From: JBJXHB01 sp046160725
GTDB lineage: Bacteria; Pseudomonadota; Gammaproteobacteria; Burkholderiales; Burkholderiaceae_C
Reading direction: 5' to 3'
Assembly (NCBI GenBank): GCA_046160725.1
Contig: JBJXHB010000408.1
Span: 1 to 16,715 of the forward strand
Length of the DNA stretch: 16,715 nucleotides
Shown piece after piece: positions 1 to 5,576 of this stretch; positions within the stretch are counted from its first letter, which is position 1, and the number at the start of each line of letters is the position of its first letter. The notes under the pieces are model-generated. The model did not search any database, was not told the origin of the DNA, and saw nothing but the letters and a program-made list of their open reading frames with translations. The translations under genes were made by a program, and so were the position numbers.

Positions 1-344
1 CCGACCACCGCCCGGAGCAGGCGATGGCCCGGCCGGCCTTCGTGCTGGACGGCAGCGCGGCCGCTGCGGCCGATGTCCCGCCGGCGGCGCTGGCGCGCCC
101 GGTGTGGCTGCTGCCGCAGCCGCAGCCCCTGCCCGAGCGTGCGCACCAGCCCTGGCTCGACGGCGGCCCGCTGCAGCTGGCCGCCGGCCCGGAGCGCCTG
201 GAAGCCGGCTGGTGGGACGGCAGCGGCGCGGCGCGGGACTACTTCGTCGCCGTGGCCGGTGACGGCACGCTGGTCTGGGTCTTCCGCGAGCGCCTGCCGC
301 CGGCCGAGGGCGGTGGCTGGTACCTGCACGGCCGGTTTGCGTGA
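1..344 (+). CDS. imuB: DNA polymerase Y family protein ImuB, C-terminal end (partial, 5' end outside window)
   Basis: The open frame runs in from the left edge (first full codon at base 3) and stops at TGA 342-344, giving about 113 visible residues. The stretch RPVWLLPQPQPL, then a block with GPERLEAGWWDG, ARDYFVA and LVWVFRER, and the terminal WYLHGRFA match the conserved C-terminal tail of ImuB-like proteins. In the known system ImuB is a catalytically inactive Y-family polymerase relative. It bridges the beta clamp, ImuA and the error-prone polymerase DnaE2 in SOS-induced translesion synthesis. The polymerase-like core and clamp-binding motif lie outside the window, so the assignment rests on the tail alone. 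If the usual imuA-imuB-dnaE2 order holds, imuA lies to the left, but dnaE2 does not follow here: the next gene is a convergent transporter 50 bp away. Confidence 0.8.
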   Translation, partial: DHRPEQAMARPAFVLDGSAAAAADVPPAALARPVWLLPQPQPLPERAHQPWLDGGPLQLAAGPERLEAGWWDGSGAARDYFVAVAGDGTLVWVFRERLPPAEGGGWYLHGRFA

Positions 345-394
345 GAGCCGTCAGGCCTCCAGGCGCCGCGGCCGCAGCGCAGGCCATCAAACCA

Positions 395-934
395 TCAAGC
401 CAGCCCTACCACCCCCACCACCGCACCGACCGCGATCGGCCACAGCGGCCCCAGGCGGGTGCGCAGCATCAACACCGTGGTGCCCAGCACCAGCGCCACG
501 CCGCCGGGCCGTGCGGTGGCATCGCCCAGCGCCGGCTGGGCCAGGATCCAGCCGGTGGCCAGCATCAGGCCCACCGTCAGCGGTGCCAGGCCGGCGGTGA
601 AGGCGCGCACCGCCAGGGTCTCGCGGTACCGCTGGCCCAGCCGTCCCGCCAGCAGCGCCAGCGTGGCCGAGGGCAGCAGGCTGGCGCCCAGGGTGACGGC
701 GGCTCCGGTCAGCCCATACAGGTTGTATCCCAGCACCGCCACGAACAGCAGGTTCGGCCCCGGCGCGGCCTGGGCCAGCGCCACCGACTGGCTGAACGCC
801 GCGTCCGTCAGCCAGCCCTTCTCGCCGACCAGCCAGCGGTGCATGTCGGGCGCGGTGGTCAGCGCGCCGCCCACCGCCAGCAGCGACAGCATCAGGAAAT
901 GCAGCGCCAGCGCGCCCAGGTCGGCTGCGGTCAT
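395..934 (-). CDS. Chromate transporter (CHR) family, half-size protein, second of a pair
   Basis: This 179-residue, very hydrophobic protein has CHR-domain hallmarks: AVGGALTTAPDM near residues 20-31, GWLTDAAFSQSVALAQ at 40-55 and the signature PGPN at 58-61. It is a single-domain CHR protein. Such short forms occur as adjacent gene pairs whose products are thought to assemble with opposite membrane topology, in place of one full-length ChrA. The family exports chromate or takes up related oxyanions; the substrate here cannot be read from sequence. ATG 934 is chosen because the product then begins just before the first conserved helix. Upstream in-frame codons (an open frame back to 1138) are arginine/tryptophan-rich antisense-like translation that overlaps the preceding gene. 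About 70 bp separate it from the first CHR gene. It converges on imuB with a 50-bp gap. Confidence 0.85.
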   Translation of the reverse strand: MTAADLGALALHFLMLSLLAVGGALTTAPDMHRWLVGEKGWLTDAAFSQSVALAQAAPGPNLLFVAVLGYNLYGLTGAAVTLGASLLPSATLALLAGRLGQRYRETLAVRAFTAGLAPLTVGLMLATGWILAQPALGDATARPGGVALVLGTTVLMLRTRLGPLWPIAVGAVVGVVGLA

Positions 935-1004
935 GTCGCCTGGCCGGCCCGGCCCGCAGGGCCACCAGCGGCGCCGCGGCCGCCACCAGGTGCCGCCCCG
1001 GTGC

Positions 1005-1604
1005 TCATCCGTTCCGCCTCTCGCCGCGCAGCCTCCAGGCCGCCCAGGCCATGCCGGCGCCACCCAGCACCGCCACCGCAGCGACCATCGGCCAACGCAG
1101 GCCGCCGACCAGCAACAGCGCCGCGCCCGCCAGGCCATAGGCCAGCGGCCGCCCGAGTGGGCTGGTGCGCAGCGTCACGGCCAGCTTGCAGCCGGTGGCC
1201 AGCAGCAGGCCGGCGGCCACGGCCGCCATGCCGCGCAACGCGCCGGCCACGGCGGGCACGTCGCGCCAGCGGGCGTAGGCGGCGGCCAGCAGCAGCACGA
1301 TGACCAGCGGCGCAGCCACCAGGCCCGCCGTCGCGGCCACGCTGCCGCGCCAGCCGAAGTGCCGGTCGCCGAAGATCACCGACAGGTTGATGACATTCGG
1401 CCCGGGCAGCACCTGGCTCAGCGCCAGCAGGTCGACGAACTGCTCACGCGTCAGCCAGCCCTCGACCTCCACCAGTTCGCGCTGCGCGACCGGCAGCACG
1501 CCGCCGAAGCCCTGCATGGCCATGCGGTTGAAGACCACGAAAAGCCGCCAGGGCGAGGCCGGCGCGCGCGTCGCCGGCCATGCGGGTGGCAGCGGCTCAG
1601 CCAT
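1005..1604 (-). CDS. Chromate transporter (CHR) family, half-size protein, first of a pair
   Basis: The 199-residue membrane protein carries the CHR motifs GFGGVLP (32-38), EGWLTREQFVDLLALSQ (48-64) and PGPN (67-70), followed by FGDRHFGWRG. Several strongly hydrophobic segments rich in Ala, Leu and Val follow. It differs clearly from the downstream CHR protein, as expected for the two halves of a paired short-chain CHR transporter. The start codon ATG 1604 lies within the end of the upstream MFS gene (8-bp overlap), which points to one transcript and coupled translation. A weak AAGG lies about 12 nt upstream. The N-terminal 20 residues are proline/alanine-rich and probably cytoplasmic. A role in chromate resistance is possible, but no chrB-like regulator is visible. 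Confidence 0.87.
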   Translation of the reverse strand: MAEPLPPAWPATRAPASPWRLFVVFNRMAMQGFGGVLPVAQRELVEVEGWLTREQFVDLLALSQVLPGPNVINLSVIFGDRHFGWRGSVAATAGLVAAPLVIVLLLAAAYARWRDVPAVAGALRGMAAVAAGLLLATGCKLAVTLRTSPLGRPLAYGLAGAALLLVGGLRWPMVAAVAVLGGAGMAWAAWRLRGERRNG

Positions 1605-2808
1605 GGCCCGGCATCGCCTTCAGCCGTGGCGTGGCCCAGGCGCTCAGGCCGATGGCGGCCAGCATCCAGGCCAGCCCCGCAAAGGGCAGGGGGGGCCAGC
1701 CCGCGGTGGCCAGCACCGCGCCGCCGATGCCCGCGCCGGCCGCCTGCCCGAAGTACATCGCCGCGCTGTTCAGCGCGATCGATGCGGCCGACCAGGCCGG
1801 CGCAGCGCCGGCCAGCCGCGCCTGCTGGCCTGAGTTGCTCGCAAAGCAGCCCAGGGCCCAGGGTGTGGCGATCAGCAGCAGCAGCGTCAACGTGCCCGCC
1901 AGCGGCCACAGCGCCAGACTGGCGGCCATGCAGCCCAGCAACATGGCCACGCTGCGGTGCGGCCCGACGCGCGCCATCAGCGGCGCCAGTGCCAGGTTGC
2001 CGGCCAGGCCGACGATGCCGAACCAGAGGAAGAACAGGCCCAGCCCGCCCGGGCCGGCCTTCAAAACCTGGGTGAGGTAGGGTGCGAAGTACGCGAAGAC
2101 CGTGAACTGTCCGGTGGCGCTGCAGGCGGTCACGGCCACCAGCGCCATCAGGGCCGGGTGGCGGAACAGTGCGCGCCAGTCCGCCCAGCGCAGTGCCGGC
2201 GGTCGCACGCCGTCGGGCAGCGCCCGCCAGACCCACAGGCCGGCGCCGGCGCACAAAACGGCCACGCCGCCAAAGGCCACGCGCCAGCCCCAGGCCTCGG
2301 CCGCATAGGCCGCGGCCGGCACGCCGACCACCGCCGAGATCGACCAGCCGATGAAGATCGTCGCCAGAGCCCAGCCGCGTCGCTCGGGCCTGGCCATGTG
2401 GGTGACGGCCGCCGCGGCCTGTGGGGTGAACAGCGCCGCGCCCAGCACGGTGACCGCGCGCACCACCAGCAGCAGCGCATAGTCGTCCAGCAGCGTGGCC
2501 AGCGCATGGCCGGCAGCCATCCAGGCCAGCGCCAGCGCCAGCAGGCGGCGCCGATCGGTGCCGGAGAACACCGCCGCCAGCAGCGGCGCGCCCAGCATCA
2601 TCGTGAAGGCCGCGGCGCTGACCAGCTGACCCGCTGTGGCCACGCTCACCTGCAGCGAGCGCGCCAGGTCGCTCAAGGCACCCGCGGTGACCATCACGGC
2701 CACGCCGCAGGCCAGGTTGCCCGCCAGCAGCGCCCGAACGCCGCGGTTCAATGCCGCGTCCGAGACCGGCACGGCCAGCGCCGCGGCGGCCGTGGCCGCC
2801 GGGGTCAC
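1597..2808 (-). CDS. MFS transporter, drug:H+ antiporter-1-like
   Basis: The 403-residue protein shows about 12 hydrophobic segments and an N-terminal half typical of DHA1-type MFS exporters. It has GALSDLARSLQVSVATAGQLV after the first helix, a degenerate loop 2-3 motif (FSGTDRRRLL), and RAVTVLGAALFTPQAAAAVTHM in the helix 4-5 region. The C-terminal half has the helix 7 start TGQFTVFAYFAPYLTQVL. I start it at GTG 2808. That gives a GTGA overlap with the stop of the upstream dehydrogenase and puts helix 1 near residue 25. The longer ATG 2943 reading would add 45 Arg/Gln-rich residues that are only the antisense shadow of the dehydrogenase end. The substrate is unknown. The operon partners suggest export of a small acid or metabolite, but this is inference. 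Confidence 0.85.
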   Translation of the reverse strand: MTPAATAAAALAVPVSDAALNRGVRALLAGNLACGVAVMVTAGALSDLARSLQVSVATAGQLVSAAAFTMMLGAPLLAAVFSGTDRRRLLALALAWMAAGHALATLLDDYALLLVVRAVTVLGAALFTPQAAAAVTHMARPERRGWALATIFIGWSISAVVGVPAAAYAAEAWGWRVAFGGVAVLCAGAGLWVWRALPDGVRPPALRWADWRALFRHPALMALVAVTACSATGQFTVFAYFAPYLTQVLKAGPGGLGLFFLWFGIVGLAGNLALAPLMARVGPHRSVAMLLGCMAASLALWPLAGTLTLLLLIATPWALGCFASNSGQQARLAGAAPAWSAASIALNSAAMYFGQAAGAGIGGAVLATAGWPPLPFAGLAWMLAAIGLSAWATPRLKAMPGHG

Positions 2809-3812
2809 CTGATCACCCGCAGCGCTTCTGGATTGACCAGGTTCTGGGGGTTGTTGCCGATGAAGTTGATGACGTTGTCGAAGGCGGCGCTGAAGTACTG
2901 CTCGTAGCTCTCCTGCTCGACATAGCCGATGTGCGGCGTGCACACGGCATTCTCCAGGCGCAGCAGCGGATGGCCCGGCAGGATCGGCTCGCTCTCGAAC
3001 ACATCGACCGCAGCCATGCCGGGGCGTCCGCGGTTGAGCGCGGTGACCAGTGCGTTCTCCTGCAGCAGTTCGGCCCGCGAGGTGTTGACGAACAGCGACG
3101 TGGGCTTCATGCGCAGCAGGTCGTCCAGCCCGACGATGCCGCGGGTGGTGTCGTTCAGCCGCAGGTGCAGGCTGAGCACGTCGCTGGCCTCGAAGAAGGC
3201 CTCGCGGCTGGGCGCCGGGATGGCGCCGTCGCCGGCGGCGCGCTGGCGCGACGTTTCGCTGCCCCAGACCGTGACGTGCATGCCGAAGGCGCGGCCGTAG
3301 CCGGCGACCAGCTGGCCGATCTTGCCGTAGCCCCAGATGCCCAGCGTGCGTCCCTTCAGCACCGTGCCGAGGCTGAAGTTGGGCGGCATCGATGCCGCCT
3401 TGAGCCCGGATTGCTGCCAGGCACCATGCTTGAGGTTGCCGATGTACTGCGGCAGGCGCCGCATGGCCGCCATGATCAATGCCCAGGTCAGCTCGGCTGG
3501 TGCGGTCGGCGAGCCCACGCCCTCGGCCACGCCGATGCCCATGCGGGTGCAGGTCTCGATGTCGATGTGGTTGCCGATGCGGCCGGTCTGGGAAATCAGT
3601 TTCAGCCTGGGCAGCTTCTCCAGCAGCTGCCGCGGAAAGTGCGTGCGCTCTCGGATCAGGACCAGGATGTCGGCGTCACGCAGCCGGACCGACAACTGAC
3701 CGATGCCCTTGACCGTGTTGGTGAAGACCTTTGCGTTGTAGGGCTCCAGCCGCGCCGCGCACTTGAGCTTGCGCACCGCGTCCTGATAGTCGTCGAGGAT
3801 GATGATGTTCAT
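2805..3812 (-). CDS. D-2-hydroxyacid dehydrogenase family protein
   Basis: This 335-residue NAD(P)-dependent oxidoreductase of the D-isomer-specific 2-hydroxyacid dehydrogenase family has a Rossmann motif LGIWGYGKIG around residues 157-166. Catalytic candidates are Arg246 in NTSRAELL, Glu275 in VFESEP and His294 in CTPHIGY. These form the Arg-Glu-His set of the family, so it should be active. The physiological substrate is not predictable; 2-hydroxyacid/2-oxoacid interconversion is the general reaction. I start at ATG 3812 (MNIIILDDYQ), which resembles the usual start of close relatives. An in-frame ATG at 3827 adds five residues and has a marginally better GGCGG upstream, so it remains possible. 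It is the first gene of a four-gene minus-strand operon with an MFS transporter and two CHR proteins. It diverges from the DUF1993 gene across a 115-bp gap. Confidence 0.88.
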   Translation of the reverse strand: MNIIILDDYQDAVRKLKCAARLEPYNAKVFTNTVKGIGQLSVRLRDADILVLIRERTHFPRQLLEKLPRLKLISQTGRIGNHIDIETCTRMGIGVAEGVGSPTAPAELTWALIMAAMRRLPQYIGNLKHGAWQQSGLKAASMPPNFSLGTVLKGRTLGIWGYGKIGQLVAGYGRAFGMHVTVWGSETSRQRAAGDGAIPAPSREAFFEASDVLSLHLRLNDTTRGIVGLDDLLRMKPTSLFVNTSRAELLQENALVTALNRGRPGMAAVDVFESEPILPGHPLLRLENAVCTPHIGYVEQESYEQYFSAAFDNVINFIGNNPQNLVNPEALRVIR

Positions 3813-3870
3813 GGCGTTGCCGGGCATTGTGCCGCCAGGGCCGTGGCCCCGAGCGCGGCCGGTACCATGC

Positions 3871-3893
3871 GGCCGACACGAAACCCGTCGGCC
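3871..3893. promoter_or_regulatory. Inverted repeat in the divergent promoter region (candidate operator)
   Basis: Between the divergently transcribed dehydrogenase operon and DUF1993 gene, GGCCGAC (3871-3877) and GTCGGCC (3887-3893) form a perfect 7-bp dyad with a 9-nt spacer. A smaller dyad, GCCAG/CTGGC, follows at 3891-3905. A dyad in a 115-bp divergent gap could bind a dimeric regulator of either gene or form an RNA hairpin in the 5' leader of the DUF1993 transcript. No clear -35/-10 pair was recognised, so function is speculative. Confidence 0.3.
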
Positions 3894-3927
3894 AGACACC
3901 CTGGCGGACCCCAATGGAGCCATCAAG

Positions 3928-4437
3928 ATGAGTGAACCCATGTACGAACACAGCGTGCCGGTGCTGCAGCGCCAGCTGGGCTGCCTGCTGGACTTCATGG
4001 ACAAGGCGGAGGCGCATGCCAAGGCACGCGGCTTCGACGTCAACCTGTTCCTGCAGACCCGCCTGACGCCAGACATGCTGCCCTTCGTCAGCCAGGTGCG
4101 CATTGCCAGCGACGCCGCCAAGGGTTGCGTGGCCCGCCTGACCGGCGTGGACAACCCGGTGTTCGAGGACAACGAGGCCACGATGGACGACTGCCGGGCC
4201 CGCGTGCGGCGCACGCTGGACTTCATCGGCTCGGTCAAGGCCGATGCCTTCGCCGGCAGCGCGCAGCGCACCATCACCATCCCGCTGCGCAACCGCGAGC
4301 CGGTGGTCTTCAATGGCGAGAATTTCCTGCGCCACTGGGCGCTGCCGAACTTCTTCTTCCACGTGACCACGGCCTATGCGCTGCTGCGCCATGGCGGCGT
4401 GCCGCTGGGCAAGGGTGATTTCCTCGGCGGGAACTGA
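3928..4437 (+). CDS. DUF1993 family protein
   Basis: The 169-residue product matches the DUF1993 pattern from end to end: an N-terminal HSVPVLQRQLGCLLDFMDKA helix, then FLQTRLTPDMLPFVSQVRIASDAAKG, a region around FEDNEATMDDCRARV, and a C-terminal FLRHWALPNFFFHVTTAYALLRH. The family (about 165-170 residues) is a four-helix-bundle group related in fold to DinB/YfiT-type proteins. Its function is not established; the conserved His and Asp residues fit a possible metal site, which is inference. ATG 3928 is chosen because the product then has the usual family length and GGAG lies 8 nt upstream. The upstream in-frame extension back to 3799 overlaps the divergent promoter region and reads as non-protein-like Pro/Arg. 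It appears monocistronic, with a hairpin just after the stop. Confidence 0.85.
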   Translation: MSEPMYEHSVPVLQRQLGCLLDFMDKAEAHAKARGFDVNLFLQTRLTPDMLPFVSQVRIASDAAKGCVARLTGVDNPVFEDNEATMDDCRARVRRTLDFIGSVKADAFAGSAQRTITIPLRNREPVVFNGENFLRHWALPNFFFHVTTAYALLRHGGVPLGKGDFLGGN

Positions 4438-4446
4438 GTCCTCGTT

Positions 4447-4470
4447 GGGCGGCCCGCATGCGGACCGCCC
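4447..4470. terminator. Hairpin between convergent genes, terminator-like
   Basis: GGGCGG (4447-4452) pairs with CCGCCC (4465-4470). After one C/A mismatch, CCGC (4454-4457) pairs with GCGG (4460-4463). It lies 10 nt after the DUF1993 stop and 10 nt past the stop of the convergent small gene at 4480, so it could serve both. There is no T-tract on either side, so it would act as a weak intrinsic or Rho-aided end. Confidence 0.4.
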
Positions 4471-4479
4471 GCTGGTGCC

Positions 4480-4866
4480 TCAGGGCACCAACGGCCGCCA
4501 GGCGCTCAAGGCGCCGACATCCGGAAACACCTGCTGCAGGATGCGCTCCAGCATCTGCCGGTGGTGGCGCCCGGACCCGTCGTCCGGCAGCGCCTCGAAG
4601 ACCAGGCCGCGCAGCAGCCACAGATCGATCGGGTCGTCGGCCTGACGCACCTGGTGCCGCAGCCACGCGCTGCGTTCGCCGGCCAGTCCTGCAACGGCAT
4701 CGATGAACAGCATCTTCATGGCCACGAAGGTGCGCCGCGCGGCCAGCCGTGCCAGGCGCTCGATCGGCAGGCCGGCCGGCTCCTGAGCCTGCGCCATGGG
4801 CGTGGCCAGTCCGGCTTCGATGTGCCAGCCGGGGTCGGCCATACGTGGCGCAGGCAGCGCGCTCAT
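4480..4866 (-). CDS. Hypothetical protein, probable paralogue of the gene at 4987-5424
   Basis: I do not recognise a named family. The 128-residue product is soluble and mostly helical. High GC at third codon positions and a protein-like composition favour a real gene. Residues about 54-115 (from FIDAVAGLAG through DLWLLRGLVFEAL to QQVFP) align almost without gaps to residues 72-132 of the upstream small protein (FLSALRPLSG, ELWHLRSSLYGQL, NRHFP). The two therefore look like diverged tandem paralogues. The start at ATG 4866 has GAAGG 7 nt upstream; both lie in, or at the edge of, the 62-bp repeat. The ATG overlaps the TGA of a 21-codon mini-ORF as ATGA. An alternative start is ATG 4842, without a visible ribosome site. 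It converges on DUF1993 and shares a hairpin with it. Confidence 0.65.
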   Translation of the reverse strand: MSALPAPRMADPGWHIEAGLATPMAQAQEPAGLPIERLARLAARRTFVAMKMLFIDAVAGLAGERSAWLRHQVRQADDPIDLWLLRGLVFEALPDDGSGRHHRQMLERILQQVFPDVGALSAWRPLVP

Positions 4867-4928
4867 TGGCGTGCCTTCGCCCGTGCGGGCTGCGGTATGA
4901 GCGCTTGGGAGCGGCCCGGCGCGCTCAT
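4863..4928 (-). CDS. Mini-ORF 2, 21 residues, lying in the tandem repeat
   Basis: This frame starts MSAPGRSQALIPQ and ends AKARQ. The ATG at 4928 overlaps the stop of mini-ORF 1 (ATGA 4928-4925). Its TGA overlaps the ATG of the downstream gene (ATGA 4866-4863). GAAGG lies 7 nt upstream of its ATG. The peptide is almost identical to mini-ORF 1 because it is encoded by the other repeat copy. It may be a by-product of the repeat or a translated coupling peptide; a conserved function cannot be claimed. Confidence 0.25.
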   Translation of the reverse strand: MSAPGRSQALIPQPARAKARQ

Positions 4929-4990
4929 TGGCGTGCCTTCGCCCATGCGGGCTGCGGCATGAGCGCTTGGGAACGGCCCGGCGCGCTCAT
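4925..4990 (-). CDS. Mini-ORF 1, 21 residues, overlapping the stop of the upstream gene
   Basis: The ATG at 4990 overlaps the TGA (4989-4987) of the upstream gene as ATGA. The frame reads MSAPGRSQALMPQ and ends AKARQ, with a TGA that overlaps the next mini-ORF start at 4928. No clear ribosome site precedes it, so translation would depend on termination-reinitiation from the upstream gene. It may be an artefact of repeat insertion next to a stop codon. Confidence 0.25.
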   Translation of the reverse strand: MSAPGRSQALMPQPAWAKARQ

Positions 4991-5424
4991 GAGTTCAACG
5001 GCGCCAGGCTGGACCGGGGCGCGCGGGTCGGGAAGTGGCGGTTCAGCTGGGCCAGCTGCTGTTCGGCCTGGAGTTGGCTGCATTGCAGGGACAACTGGCC
5101 GTACAGGGAAGACCGCAGATGCCAGAGCTCACGCAGCGAGCGGGCGCGCTCGATACGGCCACACAGCAGCTGAGCCTCGTCACCGGACAGCGGCCTCAGG
5201 GCCGACAGGAAGTCCTCGCGCGCCTTGGCCAGCCGGTTGACCGGCTGCGAGGCCTGTGGCCAGCCGAGCGGGGCGCTGTTCAGCCAGCGTTGCAACCGAC
5301 CCCAGAGCGTCACCGACGACGGCCACAGGGCGGGCGGGCAGACCTCAATACGGGAGTTCAGCGTGCTGGGGCCGGCTCGCCGGTGGCGGCGTGACCAGAT
5401 CGGATGCATCAGGGACATGGGCAT
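4987..5424 (-). CDS. Conserved-looking hypothetical protein, helical, paralogue of 4480-4866
   Basis: The product is about 145 residues with a basic N-terminus (SRRHRRAGP). A helical C-terminal half contains KAREDFLSALRPLSG, RIERARSLRELWHLRSSLYG and AEQQLAQLNRHFPTRAPRS. I have the impression of similar unnamed proteins in Burkholderiales but cannot name a family. No signal peptide or membrane segment is seen. I choose ATG 5424 because GAGG lies 8 nt upstream. ATG 5442 and the longer ATG 5538 lack a site, and the longest would run into the divergent promoter region. ATGs at 5418 and 5409 are also possible. It is divergent from the acylase gene (152-bp gap) and heads a small operon with the mini-ORFs and the paralogue at 4480. 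Confidence 0.65.
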   Translation of the reverse strand: MPMSLMHPIWSRRHRRAGPSTLNSRIEVCPPALWPSSVTLWGRLQRWLNSAPLGWPQASQPVNRLAKAREDFLSALRPLSGDEAQLLCGRIERARSLRELWHLRSSLYGQLSLQCSQLQAEQQLAQLNRHFPTRAPRSSLAPLNS

Positions 5425-5547
5425 GACATCGGCCTCGTGCATCGTGTTCTGAAGCCCATTGTTCGAATTCCTGGCCTGTGCGTTCGGCCGATCAGGACGG
5501 GCAACCCGGGGCAGTTCCGATGCGTTGGGGCCGTCCATCGGCTAGGC

Positions 5548-5559
5548 TGGTCCGGACCA
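5548..5559. promoter_or_regulatory. Perfect 12-bp palindrome in the 5' leader of the acylase gene
   Basis: TGGTCCGGACCA is a perfect palindrome ending 6 nt before the AAGGA ribosome site of the acylase-family gene. It could be an operator for a dimeric repressor or a small leader hairpin. A palindrome of this length in GC-rich DNA can arise by chance, so this is a weak call. Confidence 0.25.
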
Positions 5560-5576
5560 AACCCAAGGAAATGCTC

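Larger units (their letters stand above)
4857..4990. repeat. 62-bp tandem direct repeat, two full copies plus a 10-bp third start
   Basis: Copy 1 is 4857-4918 and copy 2 is 4919-4980. They match at 59 of 62 positions, and all three differences are transitions. The first 10 bases (GCGCGCTCAT) recur at 4981-4990. Each unit contains a short hairpin (GCCCG-TG-CGGGC at 4879-4890 in copy 1, weakened in copy 2). Each junction also carries a longer dyad, ATGAGCGC (4897-4904) with GCGCTCAT (4921-4928). Paired palindromes in a short intergenic unit resemble REP-type dispersed elements. Whether this unit recurs in the genome cannot be seen from one window. On the minus strand every copy boundary carries an ATGA stop/start overlap. 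Confidence 0.9.

Noticed and set aside
1..344. An SOS box for imuB
   Set aside because: The promoter is outside the window, so LexA control of this gene cannot be judged here.
459..2075. 538-residue plus-strand open frame over the CHR genes and part of the MFS gene
   Set aside because: Antisense; Arg/Pro/Ala-rich without motifs, crossing three genes on the other strand.
2809..2943. 45-residue N-terminal extension of the MFS protein
   Set aside because: Lies inside the dehydrogenase gene, has shadow-like composition, and GTG 2808 gives a normal-length transporter with a GTGA overlap.
4857..4990. CRISPR-like array
   Set aside because: Direct head-to-tail repeats without spacers; only two copies.
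5425..5576. A -35/-10 promoter in the small gene/acylase divergent gap
   Set aside because: No convincing sigma-70 pair was found; only the short palindrome at 5548-5559 stands out.
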